A stretch of DNA of 64,000 nt from JADJNY01 sp046349615 (GCA_046349615.1 JAXMBZ010000001.1:620001-684000), one strand, 5' to 3'; positions 51,804-60,851 are shown, counted from the stretch's first letter. Made by a program: numbers and translations. The notes: generated from the letters alone by a model not told the origin.

Positions 51804-53843
51804 TCAGCAAGCTCGGACGAGTTCCTGGCGTCGCGCGAGCTCGACGACGCCCGGAATGTCGAGGATCAGCGCGACGCGGCCGTCACCGAGGATCGTCGCG
51901 CCCGTGATCCCCTCGGTCTTCTTGAAGTTGGTCTCCAGGTTCTTGACGACGACCTGCTGTTGGCCGAGCAGCTCGTCCACGAGCAGACCGGCGAGCCGGC
52001 CTTCGTTCTCGACGACGACGAGCAGACCTTCGTGCGGATCGCGCGCCTCGGGCTCGACGCCGAGCAGCTCGTGCAGCGCGAGCATCGGGAGCGCCTGACC
52101 GCGGATCATCACGAGCGCCGGAGCTCCCGCGGGGCGGTGCACGCTCTCGCGGCTCGGACGCACGGACTCCGTGATCGACACCAGCGGGACCACGAAGATC
52201 TGCTGGCCGACGCGCATCGTCTGGCCGTCCATGATCGCGAGCGTCAGCGGCAGCTTGATCTGGAAGAGCGTGCCCTTGCCCTTCTCCGTCTTGATCGAGA
52301 TGACGCCGCCGAGCGCTTCGATGTTCTTCTTCACGACGTCCATCCCGACGCCGCGCCCGGAGACCTCCGTCACCTTCGCGGCCGTCGAGAGACCGGGTTT
52401 GAAGATGAGGTGGACGATCTGTTCGTCGGTGAGCTGCGCGTCCGCGGCGACCAGGCCGGTCGCGACGGCCTTCGCGCGCACGCGGTCCTTGTCGATGCCC
52501 TTGCCGTCGTCTTGGACCTCGATGTAGATGTTGCCGCCGCGCTGGTAGGCCTTGAGTTTGACGTGCGACGTCTCGTTCTTGCCGCCGGCCTTGCGCTCCG
52601 CGGGCGTCTCGACGCCGTGGTCGACGGCGTTGCGGAGGAGGTGAGTCAGCGGGTCCGAGATGCGCTCGATGACCGTCTTGTCGAGCTCGGTGTCCTCGCC
52701 GGACGTCTCGAGCGCGACCTGCTTGCCGGTCATTCCGGCGAGGTCGCGCACGAGGCGCGGGAAGCGCGCGAAGAGCGATTTGATCGGCACCATGCGCACG
52801 GCCATCATTCGCTCGTGGAGCTCGCGCGCGTGGCGGTCCATCTGCGCGACGGCCTCCTGCAGCGTCTGGATCCGATCCGGAGTGAAGTGGTCGACGGTCT
52901 GCGCGATGATCGACTGCGTGATCACGAGCTCGCCGACGAGGTTGATCAGGCGATCGACCTTCTCGACGGGGACGCGGATGCTCGCCTGCTCCGGTGAGAG
53001 AGGAGCGCGCGGAGCTTCCGGCTTCGGGAGCGAGTTCGTCTTCGGAGGGACCGAGAGGGGCTCCGCGAGCTTCGCGAGCTCGATCAGCGCCGGGTTCTTC
53101 GCCTCCGTCGGCGCGGCGGGCGTGTTCGGCGCGGGAGCGGGGGGCTGCGTGCTGCCGTTCGTGTTCGTCGGCGCCGCGGGCGGCAGGGGCGCGCTCGCGG
53201 GGCTCGCCGCGCTCGCGCTCGGCGCCGGTTCGTCGAAGAACCCGAAGAACGCGTCGGACTCGGTGGATTTCGGGGCGCTCGCGGGCTTCGGCTCGTCGGC
53301 CCGCGGTGCGGGCTCGGTCGAGACGGCCGCCGGCGGCGCCGACGCGACCGGCGCCGACGGAGCGTTCGCGGCCGGACTCGCGGTGTTCGACGCGGCTTGG
53401 TGAGGCGTCGCGGACGGAGAGTGCGCGCTCACGGGCGTCGAGGCCGCGGCTCCGCCGCTCGAGCTCCCCGACAGCAGGTTGTTGATCAGGTGCAGCACGC
53501 CCTCGGAAACGTCCGGGTTCGGCGACTCCGTCCCGCGCGCGACGCCGACGAGCTGCTTCAGGACGTCGCCCGACATCAAGAGCACGTCGACGATGTCGGG
53601 GGTCACGATGCGCAGCTGCTTGCGCAGTTGATCGAGCAAGTCCTCGAGCGAGTGCGTGAAGCGCGCGATGTCCTCGAAGCCGAGCATTCGGCTGTTGCCC
53701 TTGAGAGTGTGGGCGCAGCGGAAAATGCGGTTGACGATCTCGGGCTCGGAGGGGCTCTGCTCGAGACGCAGCAGATCCTCTTCGAGCTCCGCGAGACGGT
53801 CGTCCGCCTCCTCGAGGAAGGCTTGAACGATGGGGTCGGTCAT
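51804..53843 (-). CDS. cheA: Chemotaxis histidine kinase
   Basis: A 679-residue cytosolic kinase. Domain order: Hpt with phospho-acceptor H45 (CAHTLKGNSRMLGF), a long Ala-Pro-Ser linker (about residues 130-285) that holds a short SDAFFGFFDEPAP motif, the dimerisation helices, the HATPase domain with the N box (LLRNAVDHGVE), DDGKGID, GRGVGMDVV and GKGTLFQIKL, and the CheW-like regulatory domain at the end. A P2 domain for CheY/CheB docking is not evident; the FFGFFDEP motif in the linker could be a substitute. It is the first gene of the nine-gene operon. Confidence 0.96.
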   Translation of the reverse strand: MTDPIVQAFLEEADDRLAELEEDLLRLEQSPSEPEIVNRIFRCAHTLKGNSRMLGFEDIARFTHSLEDLLDQLRKQLRIVTPDIVDVLLMSGDVLKQLVGVARGTESPNPDVSEGVLHLINNLLSGSSSGGAAASTPVSAHSPSATPHQAASNTASPAANAPSAPVASAPPAAVSTEPAPRADEPKPASAPKSTESDAFFGFFDEPAPSASAASPASAPLPPAAPTNTNGSTQPPAPAPNTPAAPTEAKNPALIELAKLAEPLSVPPKTNSLPKPEAPRAPLSPEQASIRVPVEKVDRLINLVGELVITQSIIAQTVDHFTPDRIQTLQEAVAQMDRHARELHERMMAVRMVPIKSLFARFPRLVRDLAGMTGKQVALETSGEDTELDKTVIERISDPLTHLLRNAVDHGVETPAERKAGGKNETSHVKLKAYQRGGNIYIEVQDDGKGIDKDRVRAKAVATGLVAADAQLTDEQIVHLIFKPGLSTAAKVTEVSGRGVGMDVVKKNIEALGGVISIKTEKGKGTLFQIKLPLTLAIMDGQTMRVGQQIFVVPLVSITESVRPSRESVHRPAGAPALVMIRGQALPMLALHELLGVEPEARDPHEGLLVVVENEGRLAGLLVDELLGQQQVVVKNLETNFKKTEGITGATILGDGRVALILDIPGVVELARRQELVRAC

Positions 53844-54080
53844 CGGAGACGGTGCGCTGGGGACGCGTGGGTTGCATCCCCATCGGCGCGACTCTCACGT
53901 CGCTTGAGACTCCGCGCGGGGATCTGGGCGTACGGATTCACGCCCAAAACAACGGAGAACTTGGTCGTCAATGCGCGCGCGTCGGATAACGAACCTGATG
54001 CATAGGTCCTCCGACGATCGATCCGATGAGCCTCAGGGTCACGGTGATCGCGAACGACCGCTTCCCACGGAACACCACCC

Positions 54081-54485
54081 ATGCACTTCGGACAGTACCT
54101 CTTGAAGAAAGGCGCGATCACTCCGCGCCAGATCCTCGAAGCTCTCGACGACCAACGTCGCACGACGCCGTTCCTCGGTTCGCTCGCCGTGGGCGAAGGC
54201 GTCATGACCGTCGATCAGGTCCTGCACGTGCTCGACGAGCTCAACTGCTGCGGGCCGACCGGAGTCCACTTCGGCGAGATCGCAATGAGGAAGGGGTTCA
54301 TCGACGAGTCGACGCGGGATCGGCTCCTCGAACTCCAGCGCGATCACTTCCAACCGCTCGGCGAGCTCCTCGTGAAGCAGGGCGCTCTCTCTCAGAAGCG
54401 CATGGCGCAGCTCCTCAAGGACTTCATCCACGACGCGGGCATCGGACGCTCGGTGAAGACGGAGCGCACGGCGGAAACGTCCTGA
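54081..54485 (+). CDS. Small protein with tandem MshEN-like helical units
   Basis: A 134-residue protein made of about three repeats of the form LGxLLxxxGxIxxxQxxxxLxxQ: FGQYLLKKGAITPRQILEALDDQ, FGEIAMRKGFIDESTRDRLLELQ and LGELLVKQGALSQKRMAQLL. This resembles the N-terminal MshEN domain of type II/IV pilus ATPases, which in some cases binds cyclic di-GMP. It has no ATPase part. The gene is divergent from cheA, 238 bases away, so it may share a control region and couple second-messenger levels to chemotaxis. Function is inferred from motif and place only. Confidence 0.6.
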   Translation: MHFGQYLLKKGAITPRQILEALDDQRRTTPFLGSLAVGEGVMTVDQVLHVLDELNCCGPTGVHFGEIAMRKGFIDESTRDRLLELQRDHFQPLGELLVKQGALSQKRMAQLLKDFIHDAGIGRSVKTERTAETS

Positions 54486-54609
54486 TCCGAGTCGCTCGTC
54501 CGCGCCGCGCTGCGCGGGCGATTCGCTCACGACGCCTTCTCGGCGGTCGCCACGCGGCCCGTCGCGAAGGCGTCCTCGTTTCCTCGGAGGCCTCGCGTAC
54601 ACTTCCGCG

Positions 54610-55329
54610 ATGAGCTCGACTCCGCGCGCCGTCTGTCTCGTCTCCGGGGGCCAGGACTCCGCCGTCACGCTCGCCGAGGCGCGCGCGGCGGGACGCGAGA
54701 CGTACGCGCTGTCGTTCGACTACGGCCAGCGCCATCGGCGCGAACTCGAGGCGGCCGCGCGCGTCGCGGAAGCGCTCGGTGCGCGCGAGCATCGCGTGGT
54801 GAAGATCGACCTCTCCGCGCTCGGCGGATCGGCGCTGACGGATGCGATCGCGGTTCCGAAGGACCGCGCGCACGCCGACATCGGCCGCGGCGTGCCGCCG
54901 ACCTACGTGCCGGCGCGCAACACCGTGTTCCTCGCGGTCGCGCTCGGTTGGGCGGAGGTGCTCGGCGCGCGCGAGCTCTGGCTCGGCGTCAACGCGGTCG
55001 ACTACTCGGGCTATCCCGACTGTCGCCCCGAGTTCCTGCGCGCGTTCGAGGCGCTCGCGCGCGTCGCGACCGCGGCTGGAGCGGAGCGCGGCGAGCGGTT
55101 CGAGGTGCGCGCGCCGCTGCTCTCGCTCTCCAAGGCCGAGATCGTGCGGCGCGGGCTCGAGCTCGGCGTCGACTTCGCGCTGACGCACACGTGCTACGAC
55201 CCGGTCGAGCGCGAGGGCCGCGTGCTCGCGTGCGGACGGTGCGATGCGTGCCGTCTGCGCCTCGAGGGGTTCCGGCGCGCGGGCGCCGTCGATCCCGTGC
55301 CCTACGCGCGGATTCCAGCGGAAGGTTGA
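54610..55329 (+). CDS. queC: 7-cyano-7-deazaguanine synthase
   Basis: A 239-residue enzyme of queuosine/archaeosine biosynthesis that turns 7-carboxy-7-deazaguanine into preQ0 with ATP and ammonia. The PP-loop reads SGGQDSAVTLA near the start, and the zinc site is formed by C195 (THTCYDP), C208, C211 and C214 (CGRCDACR). A TACACT -10-like box is at 54598-54603, close to the ATG. Other queuosine genes are not in the window. A diverged fragment of a second queC lies downstream, behind a palindromic element. Confidence 0.95.
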   Translation: MSSTPRAVCLVSGGQDSAVTLAEARAAGRETYALSFDYGQRHRRELEAAARVAEALGAREHRVVKIDLSALGGSALTDAIAVPKDRAHADIGRGVPPTYVPARNTVFLAVALGWAEVLGARELWLGVNAVDYSGYPDCRPEFLRAFEALARVATAAGAERGERFEVRAPLLSLSKAEIVRRGLELGVDFALTHTCYDPVEREGRVLACGRCDACRLRLEGFRRAGAVDPVPYARIPAEG

Positions 55330-55349
55330 ACCCGGACCGGCGTCGGCGA

Positions 55350-55471
55350 TACGGAGTCAGGCCGTTTTTTCAACCGATTCAGCGCTGCCGCCGTCGCCGT
55401 CGTCGCCGCCGTAGCGCGGGCTGGATCTCGACTGCGGTGGGAATCGGTTGAAAAAGCGGCCTGACTCCGTA
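55350..55471. mobile_element. 122-bp palindromic element (MITE- or REPIN-like) between queC and a queC relic
   Basis: The ends are 31-bp inverted repeats (55350-55380 and 55441-55471) that differ at one base; each begins TACGGAGTCAGGCCG and ends with CAACCGATTC on its outer-to-inner strand. The 60-base core has no gene. End sequences of the type GGAGTCAGGCCGC-TTTTTCAACC resemble repeats mobilised by REP-associated tyrosine transposases, as I recall them. No transposase is in the window, so it would be non-autonomous. Confidence 0.85.
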
Positions 55472-55475
55472 CTCC

Positions 55476-55766
55476 CGCGCGCGTCGCGACCGCGGCGGGG
55501 GCGGAGCGCGGCGAGCGGTTCGAGGTGCGCGCGCCGTTGCTCCAACTCTCGAAGGAAGCGATCGTGCGGCGCGGGCTCGAGCTCGGCGTCGACTTCGCGC
55601 TCACGCACACGTGCTGCGACCCGGTCGAGCGCGAGGGACGCGTGCTCGCGTGCGGACGGTGCGACGCGTGCCGTCTGCGGCTCGAGGGGTTCCGGCGCGC
55701 GGGCGCCGTCGATCCGGTGCCGTACGCGCGGATTCCGGCGGAAGGTTGAACCCGGACCGGCGTCGG
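55476..55766 (+). pseudogene. 3' fragment of a second queC copy
   Basis: Matches 55056-55346 at a fixed offset of 420, without gaps and with about 18 mismatches in 286 bases. Most differences are at third codon positions; the frame stays open to the stop at 55749, and the zinc cysteines are kept (THTCCDP, CGRCDACR). The 5' two thirds of queC are absent. An internal ATG at 55525 gives a 74-residue open frame that could not make a working enzyme. The pattern points to an older, once functional paralogue rather than a fresh duplication. Confidence 0.85.
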
Positions 55767-55847
55767 TGGGGGTTGAATCCGTGACCGCGGGAGCGCTCGG
55801 GGCCAGCCTGAGCGTCCGCCGCGCGCCCCTTTTCCCGAGGAAACTCC

Positions 55848-56543
55848 ATGCTCTCGATCGCTGCGTTCGTCGTCGTCACGAGCCTCTCCAACTCCCTCGC
55901 GCCCGAGCCGCAGCTCGACGCCGCGACGCTGTTCCCTCCGGCCAAGGAGGGGTTCACGATCCCGGCGGGGCGAGCGCCCGACGCGTCGATGAACCTGCTG
56001 CAGCTGCTGAGCGAGTTCACCCGCGTGACCGGCATCACGCTCCAGCTCTCGAAGGACAGCGAAGTCCAGCTGAAGGCGGCGCAACCAGGCCTGAACCAGA
56101 CGATCCAGGTGCCCGCGTCGGAGGTCCACCGCATCGTGGAGGCGTTGCTGATCGCCAACGACTTCGCCCTGTTCCGGCTCTCGGACGCGGAGCCGCGCAT
56201 CTGGACGGTGGTTTCGCTCACCATGCGCGGTGGGCCGCAGGTCCGGAACAACGCGCTCCTGGTCGACGAGAAGGACCTGAAGTTCCTCGCGGATCATGCG
56301 GCGACGCTGATCACGACCACGATCACCCTGCCGAAGACGGACGTGCGCACGCTCTCGAATTCGATGCGCACGATGTTCACGGACGCGAACACGCAGCAGA
56401 TCATCCCGGTCGGCGCGAACTCGCTCATCCTCACCGGCTTCGCGCAGAACGTCGTCGCCCTCACGCGCATGCTGCACGTGGTCGACGACCTGTCCCCGGG
56501 CGATCCGAGCGTGCTCGTGCCCGCGCAGCCGAAGGCGAAGTAG
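55848..56543 (+). CDS. Exported secretin-N-domain-like protein
   Basis: A 231-residue protein with a short hydrophobic N-terminus (LSIAAFVVVTSLSNSLA). Two secretin N-type units can be seen: NLLQLLSEFTRVTGITLQLSKDSEVQL, and TTTITLPKTDVRTLSNSMRTMFTDANTQQIIPVGANSLILTGFAQNVVALTRMLHVVDDL, which follows the N1 pattern of GspD/PilQ. The C-terminal channel domain is missing, so it is not a secretin. It may be a periplasmic accessory. A distant paralogue follows after 6 bases. It is preceded by the queC relic by 82 bases. Confidence 0.7.
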   Translation: MLSIAAFVVVTSLSNSLAPEPQLDAATLFPPAKEGFTIPAGRAPDASMNLLQLLSEFTRVTGITLQLSKDSEVQLKAAQPGLNQTIQVPASEVHRIVEALLIANDFALFRLSDAEPRIWTVVSLTMRGGPQVRNNALLVDEKDLKFLADHAATLITTTITLPKTDVRTLSNSMRTMFTDANTQQIIPVGANSLILTGFAQNVVALTRMLHVVDDLSPGDPSVLVPAQPKAK

Positions 56544-56549
56544 CGGGTC

Positions 56550-57239
56550 ATGCGGCCCTTCCTCGCTCTCTCGCTCGCCGCGCTCGTCGCGGCCGCGTCC
56601 CTCGCCTGCGCGAGCTCACCGGATGCGTCGAGCGCGACGGCGGCACCCGCGGCGATGACCGCGCTCTTCCCGCCGGCGTCGAAACCGCTCGTCCTGCGCT
56701 CGAGCGATCACCTCGCGGAGCTCGTCGAGGCCTTCTCGGCTGCGACGGGCATCGCGGTCCTCGCCGACCCGGACGCGCGGCGCGTGCTCGCTGTGCAGCC
56801 GCTCGGGATCGACGCGTCGCGCGAGATCGCCCCGGCCGACGTCTACCCGTTCGTCGAGTCGATCCTCGTGCAGAACGAGTGCGCGTTCGCGCTCGCGAGC
56901 ACGCGCGCGCCCCGCATCCTGCGCATCGTCTCGCTGCGCGGGTTCGGCGCCGATCGCTACCGCAGTCTCGCGATGCCCGTCGACGTCGCGCCCGCGGACC
57001 TCGACGCGTGGGCAGGCACGCACCCCGCGACGCCGCTGCGCGTGCTCCTGGAGGTCGAAAGCGGCGACGCGGGCGAGCTCGTCGACGTCCTGAAGGGCGA
57101 GATCTCGGACGGCGTCACGCAGTCCGTCGCGCGCCTCGGCCGGAGCCGGTACCTGGTGCTCTTCGGCTTCGCGCCGTGGCTGCGCGCGCAGCGCGATCTC
57201 CTCGCGCGGCTCGACGTCCCGCGGGCGGCGGCGCGCTGA
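56550..57239 (+). CDS. Lipoprotein, distant paralogue of the preceding secretin-N-like protein
   Basis: A 229-residue protein with a lipobox (ASLACASS, cysteine near residue 20). It follows the same plan as the upstream protein: ALFPPASKPLVL against TLFPPAKEGFTI, then ELVEAFSAATGIAVLADPDAR against QLLSEFTRVTGITLQLSKDSE, then a region with VYPFVESILVQNECAFALAS against VHRIVEALLIANDFALFRLS. The second N-domain is more decayed. The two genes are 6 bases apart and are probably an operon; they may work as a soluble/lipidated pair. Function unknown. Confidence 0.68.
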   Translation: MRPFLALSLAALVAAASLACASSPDASSATAAPAAMTALFPPASKPLVLRSSDHLAELVEAFSAATGIAVLADPDARRVLAVQPLGIDASREIAPADVYPFVESILVQNECAFALASTRAPRILRIVSLRGFGADRYRSLAMPVDVAPADLDAWAGTHPATPLRVLLEVESGDAGELVDVLKGEISDGVTQSVARLGRSRYLVLFGFAPWLRAQRDLLARLDVPRAAAR

Positions 57240-57278
57240 CGACGTGACGCGGCGGCCCGCGCACGGCATCCTCAGGGG

Positions 57279-58160
57279 ATGAGCGCCGCGCCGCACACCC
57301 TCGAACCGCGTCCCGAGACCCTGCACGATCCGCGCGTCCGCGCCTTCGCGCGCCTCGTCGAGATCGTCGACCGCCTGCGCGCGCCGGACGGATGTCCGTG
57401 GGATCGCAAGCAGACCGTCGACACGATGGCGCCGCACCTCGTCGAGGAAGCGCACGAGGCCGTCGAGGCGATCGAGACGAAGAAGGACGGTTCGACGGCC
57501 GAAGAGCTCGGCGACCTGCTCATGGTCGTCGCGTTGATCGCGAAGATCGCCGAGGAAGGCGGGCGCTTCGACCTCGCGACCGTCGGCCGCGCCGTCAGCG
57601 ACAAGTTGATCCGCCGCCACCCGCACGTCTTCGGCGAGGTCCAAGTCGACGGCGCGGAAGCGGTGCTCGCGAACTGGGAGGCGATCAAGAAGAAGGAGCG
57701 CGAGGGCAAGGAGGAGGACGCGAGCGCGCTCGCCGGCGTGCCCGCGAACCTGCCCGCGCTCCACCGCGCCGCGCGCTTGTGCGGCAAGGCCGTGTCCGCC
57801 GGTTTCCGTTGGTCCGACGTCGGCGGCGCCGTCGAGAAGCTCGCGGAGGAGCACGCGGAGCTCGTCGACGCGCTCGCGAAGAGCGGGCTCGACCGCGACG
57901 CGAAGGCGCCGGCGACGCGCGAACAACGCGCGCACGTCGAGCACGAGCTCGGCGACGTGCTGCTCGCGGCCGCGTTCCTCGCGCAGTACCTCGACCTCGA
58001 CCCCGAGCGGCTCGCGCGCGAGGCCGCGCGGCGGTTCGAGGGCCGATTCCGCGCGATGGAGCGCGCGCTCGGCCGTCCGATGAAGGACCTGCCGCTCCCC
58101 GAGCTCGTCGCCGCGTGGCAGCGCGCGAAGCGCGAGCACGCGGAAGCGAAGCGCGACTGA
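57279..58160 (+). CDS. mazG: Nucleoside triphosphate pyrophosphohydrolase
   Basis: A 293-residue all-helical enzyme that hydrolyses NTPs to NMP and PPi for housekeeping of damaged nucleotides. It holds two MazG repeats: the first with GCPWDRKQTVDTMAPHLVEEAHEAVEAIE and GDLLMVVALIAKIAEEGG, the second with EEHAELVDALAKSG and ELGDVLLAAAFLAQYLDL. The EExxE metal motif is clear in the first. It is longer than E. coli MazG (263) by a charged linker between the repeats. A downstream membrane-protein gene follows after 88 bases. Confidence 0.93.
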   Translation: MSAAPHTLEPRPETLHDPRVRAFARLVEIVDRLRAPDGCPWDRKQTVDTMAPHLVEEAHEAVEAIETKKDGSTAEELGDLLMVVALIAKIAEEGGRFDLATVGRAVSDKLIRRHPHVFGEVQVDGAEAVLANWEAIKKKEREGKEEDASALAGVPANLPALHRAARLCGKAVSAGFRWSDVGGAVEKLAEEHAELVDALAKSGLDRDAKAPATREQRAHVEHELGDVLLAAAFLAQYLDLDPERLAREAARRFEGRFRAMERALGRPMKDLPLPELVAAWQRAKREHAEAKRD

Positions 58161-58248
58161 CGGAGCGTCGAGCGATGCGCGTCGTCCACTCCCGCGAGCT
58201 CCGCACGCCGCGCTCCGCGCGCCCGCGGACGCGCGCGCCGGGGGCCGC

Positions 58249-59955
58249 ATGAGCGCGCGCGGCGAACGTTGGGTGCTCGTCGCGCTCTTCCTCGCGTCGC
58301 TCGCTTGGAACGCGCTCGGCATCGAGCGCCTGCTCCCGTACGACCCCGAGCCCGACAACTACTGCGCGGTGCAGGTCCAGGAGCTCGAGGCCCGCGTGCC
58401 CGTCGAGGAGCGGATGGACAAGTTCCGCTCGTACCCGCTCGGGCTCGCGGCGCTCGCGCGCGCGTTGCCGCGCTTCGAAGCCGCGCCGAGCGCGCCGAAA
58501 GCCGAGCACCTGCGCGCCGCGTCGGACGTGTCGCTCCGCGTGCGCCTCGTCGCCGTGCTCCTGTCCAGCTTGCTCGCGCCCGCGACCTTCCTCTTCGCGC
58601 GGCGCTTCCTCCCGCCGTGGGGCGCGCTCGCCGCGGCGCTCTTCGCCGCGACGTCGCTGCTCGACCAACTCTTCGCGGCGCAGGGCCGGCCGCACGGGCC
58701 GCTCGTCGCGCTCGCCGTGCTCTCCGTCGTCGCGACGCTGCGCCTCCTGCGCGGGCCGAGCCTCGGCGCGTACGCGCTCGTCGGCGTCGCGATCGCCGCG
58801 GCGACGAGCACGCTCCAGACCGGCGTGTTCGGGCTCGTCCCGCTCGTCGTCGCGCACCGCTGGATCCTGCGCGAGCGGCGCCTCGCGCGCGTGCGTGCGT
58901 GGGGCGGGCTCGCGCTCGCGTTCGCGCTCGTCGTGCTCGCGTACGTGGTCACGCGCGCGGACGGTCCGTCGCTCGCGAGCGAGTCCGGCGTGCGCGGGAC
59001 GAGCCTGCGCATCGGCAGCCACTACTTCGAAGCGACGCTGCTCAACGGCCGCGGCTTCCTCGACTTCCTGCAGGAACTCTGGATGCACGACCCCGTGCTG
59101 CTCGTGCTCGGTCTCGCGGGCGTGCTGCTCGCGCTGCCGACGTGGAAGCGTTGGTACGCGGACCCGGAGACGTGCGTCGCGGGCTCGTACGCGCTCGTCT
59201 ACCTCGGCCTGTGGGGCTTCTACGGGTGGACGTACGACCGGTACTGGCTGCCGCTCGTCCCGTTCCTCGCGTTCCTCACGGCGCGCGTGCTCGTCGTCGC
59301 GGTCGAGCGCCTGCGTCCGCGCGAGAGCGCGCTCCGGCGGGTCGTCGCGAGCGCGCTCGTGCTCGGGGCGTTCGCGCTGCCCGCGTGGGCGAGCGTCGCG
59401 TTCGCGCGGCTGCGCGTCGCGCCCGACACGATCGAGGAGGCCGCGGCGTGGCTCGAGCGCGAAGCCGATCCCGCCGCGGGCCGCATCGCCGTCACGCCGC
59501 AGCTCAACGTGCCCGTGTGGTACACGGAGCGCGCGCTCCGGGAGCCCGACGTGCCCAAGCTCACCGGCGCGTGGATGCGCTACCAGCGCGGGCACGCGCT
59601 CGACGATGCGCGCACGCCGCGGTTCGATCTCGTCAACCTGCCGACGACGCTCGCCGCGCAGGAGAAGCACCCCGACGCCGCGGCGCTCGTCGCGTGGATG
59701 GACGCGGTCGACCCCGCGTACGTCGTGTACGAAGCGACGCTCTGGAACCGCGATCTCGAGGTCGTGCAGATGCTCTACGCGCGGATGCGCGATCGCGGGT
59801 ACGAGCTCGTCCACGCGAGCCCGGAGCTCGGCGCGGGCTACCTGAACCGGCGCACGGACCTCTACCAGCGCGTGCTCGGCTGCCTGCGGCGCGTGCTCAC
59901 GCTCGACCGTCTCGGTTCGCGCATCGAGATCTGGCGCGCGCCGCCGCGGAACTGA
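58249..59955 (+). CDS. Multi-pass membrane protein, glycosyltransferase-39-like
   Basis: A 568-residue integral membrane protein with about ten hydrophobic segments and a soluble C-terminal domain (from about residue 400). The first loop has YDPEPDNYCAVQVQELE with acidic residues where GT-C glycosyltransferases have their catalytic Asp, followed by YPLGLAALARALP. Later segments (SSLLAPATFLFARRFLPPWGALAAALFAATS) resemble dolichyl-phosphate-mannose transferase-like proteins. Substrate and even class are uncertain. It stands between mazG and the ABC exporter. Confidence 0.6.
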   Translation: MSARGERWVLVALFLASLAWNALGIERLLPYDPEPDNYCAVQVQELEARVPVEERMDKFRSYPLGLAALARALPRFEAAPSAPKAEHLRAASDVSLRVRLVAVLLSSLLAPATFLFARRFLPPWGALAAALFAATSLLDQLFAAQGRPHGPLVALAVLSVVATLRLLRGPSLGAYALVGVAIAAATSTLQTGVFGLVPLVVAHRWILRERRLARVRAWGGLALAFALVVLAYVVTRADGPSLASESGVRGTSLRIGSHYFEATLLNGRGFLDFLQELWMHDPVLLVLGLAGVLLALPTWKRWYADPETCVAGSYALVYLGLWGFYGWTYDRYWLPLVPFLAFLTARVLVVAVERLRPRESALRRVVASALVLGAFALPAWASVAFARLRVAPDTIEEAAAWLEREADPAAGRIAVTPQLNVPVWYTERALREPDVPKLTGAWMRYQRGHALDDARTPRFDLVNLPTTLAAQEKHPDAAALVAWMDAVDPAYVVYEATLWNRDLEVVQMLYARMRDRGYELVHASPELGAGYLNRRTDLYQRVLGCLRRVLTLDRLGSRIEIWRAPPRN

Positions 59956-60107
59956 GGCCGGGGCGCCCGAGGCGCAGCTCGCGCGCGGCTCGCGGAGCAG
60001 CCAACGCGCGGCTCGCGCGGCGCCGGAGGTTGGACGCGCGCTCGCGGAGGCGCACACTGGGCGCACGACGGGCCGCGACGCCGGCCCGCGAGGAGAGCGG
60101 AGCCCGC

Positions 60108-60851
60108 ATGCAGCCGATCGTCGCGACGCACGACGTCTACAAGTTCCACGAAGCGCAGGGCGAGAAGCAGGCGATCCTGCGCGGCATCTCGCTCGCGGTC
60201 GCGCCCGGCGAGTTCGTCTGCATCATGGGGCCGAGCGGTTCGGGCAAGTCGACGCTGCTCCACCTCGCGTCGGGCCTCGACCAGCCGTCCGCGGGCCGCG
60301 TCGAGCTCGGGGGCGTCGACCTCGCGACGCTCGCGCCCGACGCGCGCGCGCTGCAGCGCCGGCGCACGGTCGGGTACGTGTTCCAGTTCTTCAACCTGCT
60401 CCCGAACCTGAACGTGCTCGAGAACGTCGGACTCCCGCTCGCGATCGCGGGGTCCGGCCCCGAGCGCGAGGAAGGGCGCTTGAAGGAGCTCCTCGCGCGC
60501 CTCGGGCTCGCGGGGAAGGAGCGCTCGTTCCCGCACCAGCTCTCGGGCGGCGAGATGCAGCGCGTGTCGCTCGCGCGCGCGCTCGCGGGCGGGCAGCCGT
60601 TGCTCCTGTGCGACGAACCGACGGGGAATCTCTCGCAGAAGGCGGGCCTCGAGGTCATGCAGCTCCTGCGCAGGTGCCGCGACGACGAAGGACGCGCGCT
60701 CCTGCTCGTGACGCACAACCCGCGCGACGCGGCGTTCGCCGATCGCGTGCTGTTCCTCGTCGACGGCGAGCTCGCGACGGAGCGCGAGCTCCGCGGTCCG
60801 GGCCTCGCCGTCGAGGACGTCCACGCCGCGCTCGCCGCGCTCCACATCTGA
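60108..60851 (+). CDS. ABC transporter ATP-binding protein, LolD/MacB type
   Basis: A 247-residue ATPase with Walker A GPSGSGKST, the Q-loop FQFFNLLPNLNVLENV, signature LSGGEMQRVSLARAL, Walker B LLLCDEPTGNLS and H-loop VTHN. The DEPTGNLS and FNLLPNLNVLENV strings are typical of LolD and MacB. It works with the FtsX-type permease encoded 6 bases downstream, as a lipoprotein-release or antibiotic/peptide exporter. A Shine-Dalgarno (GGAGAGCGGAG) lies upstream of the ATG. Confidence 0.94.
   Translation: MQPIVATHDVYKFHEAQGEKQAILRGISLAVAPGEFVCIMGPSGSGKSTLLHLASGLDQPSAGRVELGGVDLATLAPDARALQRRRTVGYVFQFFNLLPNLNVLENVGLPLAIAGSGPEREEGRLKELLARLGLAGKERSFPHQLSGGEMQRVSLARALAGGQPLLLCDEPTGNLSQKAGLEVMQLLRRCRDDEGRALLLVTHNPRDAAFADRVLFLVDGELATERELRGPGLAVEDVHAALAALHI

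Noticed and set aside
54486..54609. A preQ1 riboswitch before queC
   Set aside because: The 124-base spacer lacks a recognisable short pseudoknot pattern; only a -10-like box is seen.
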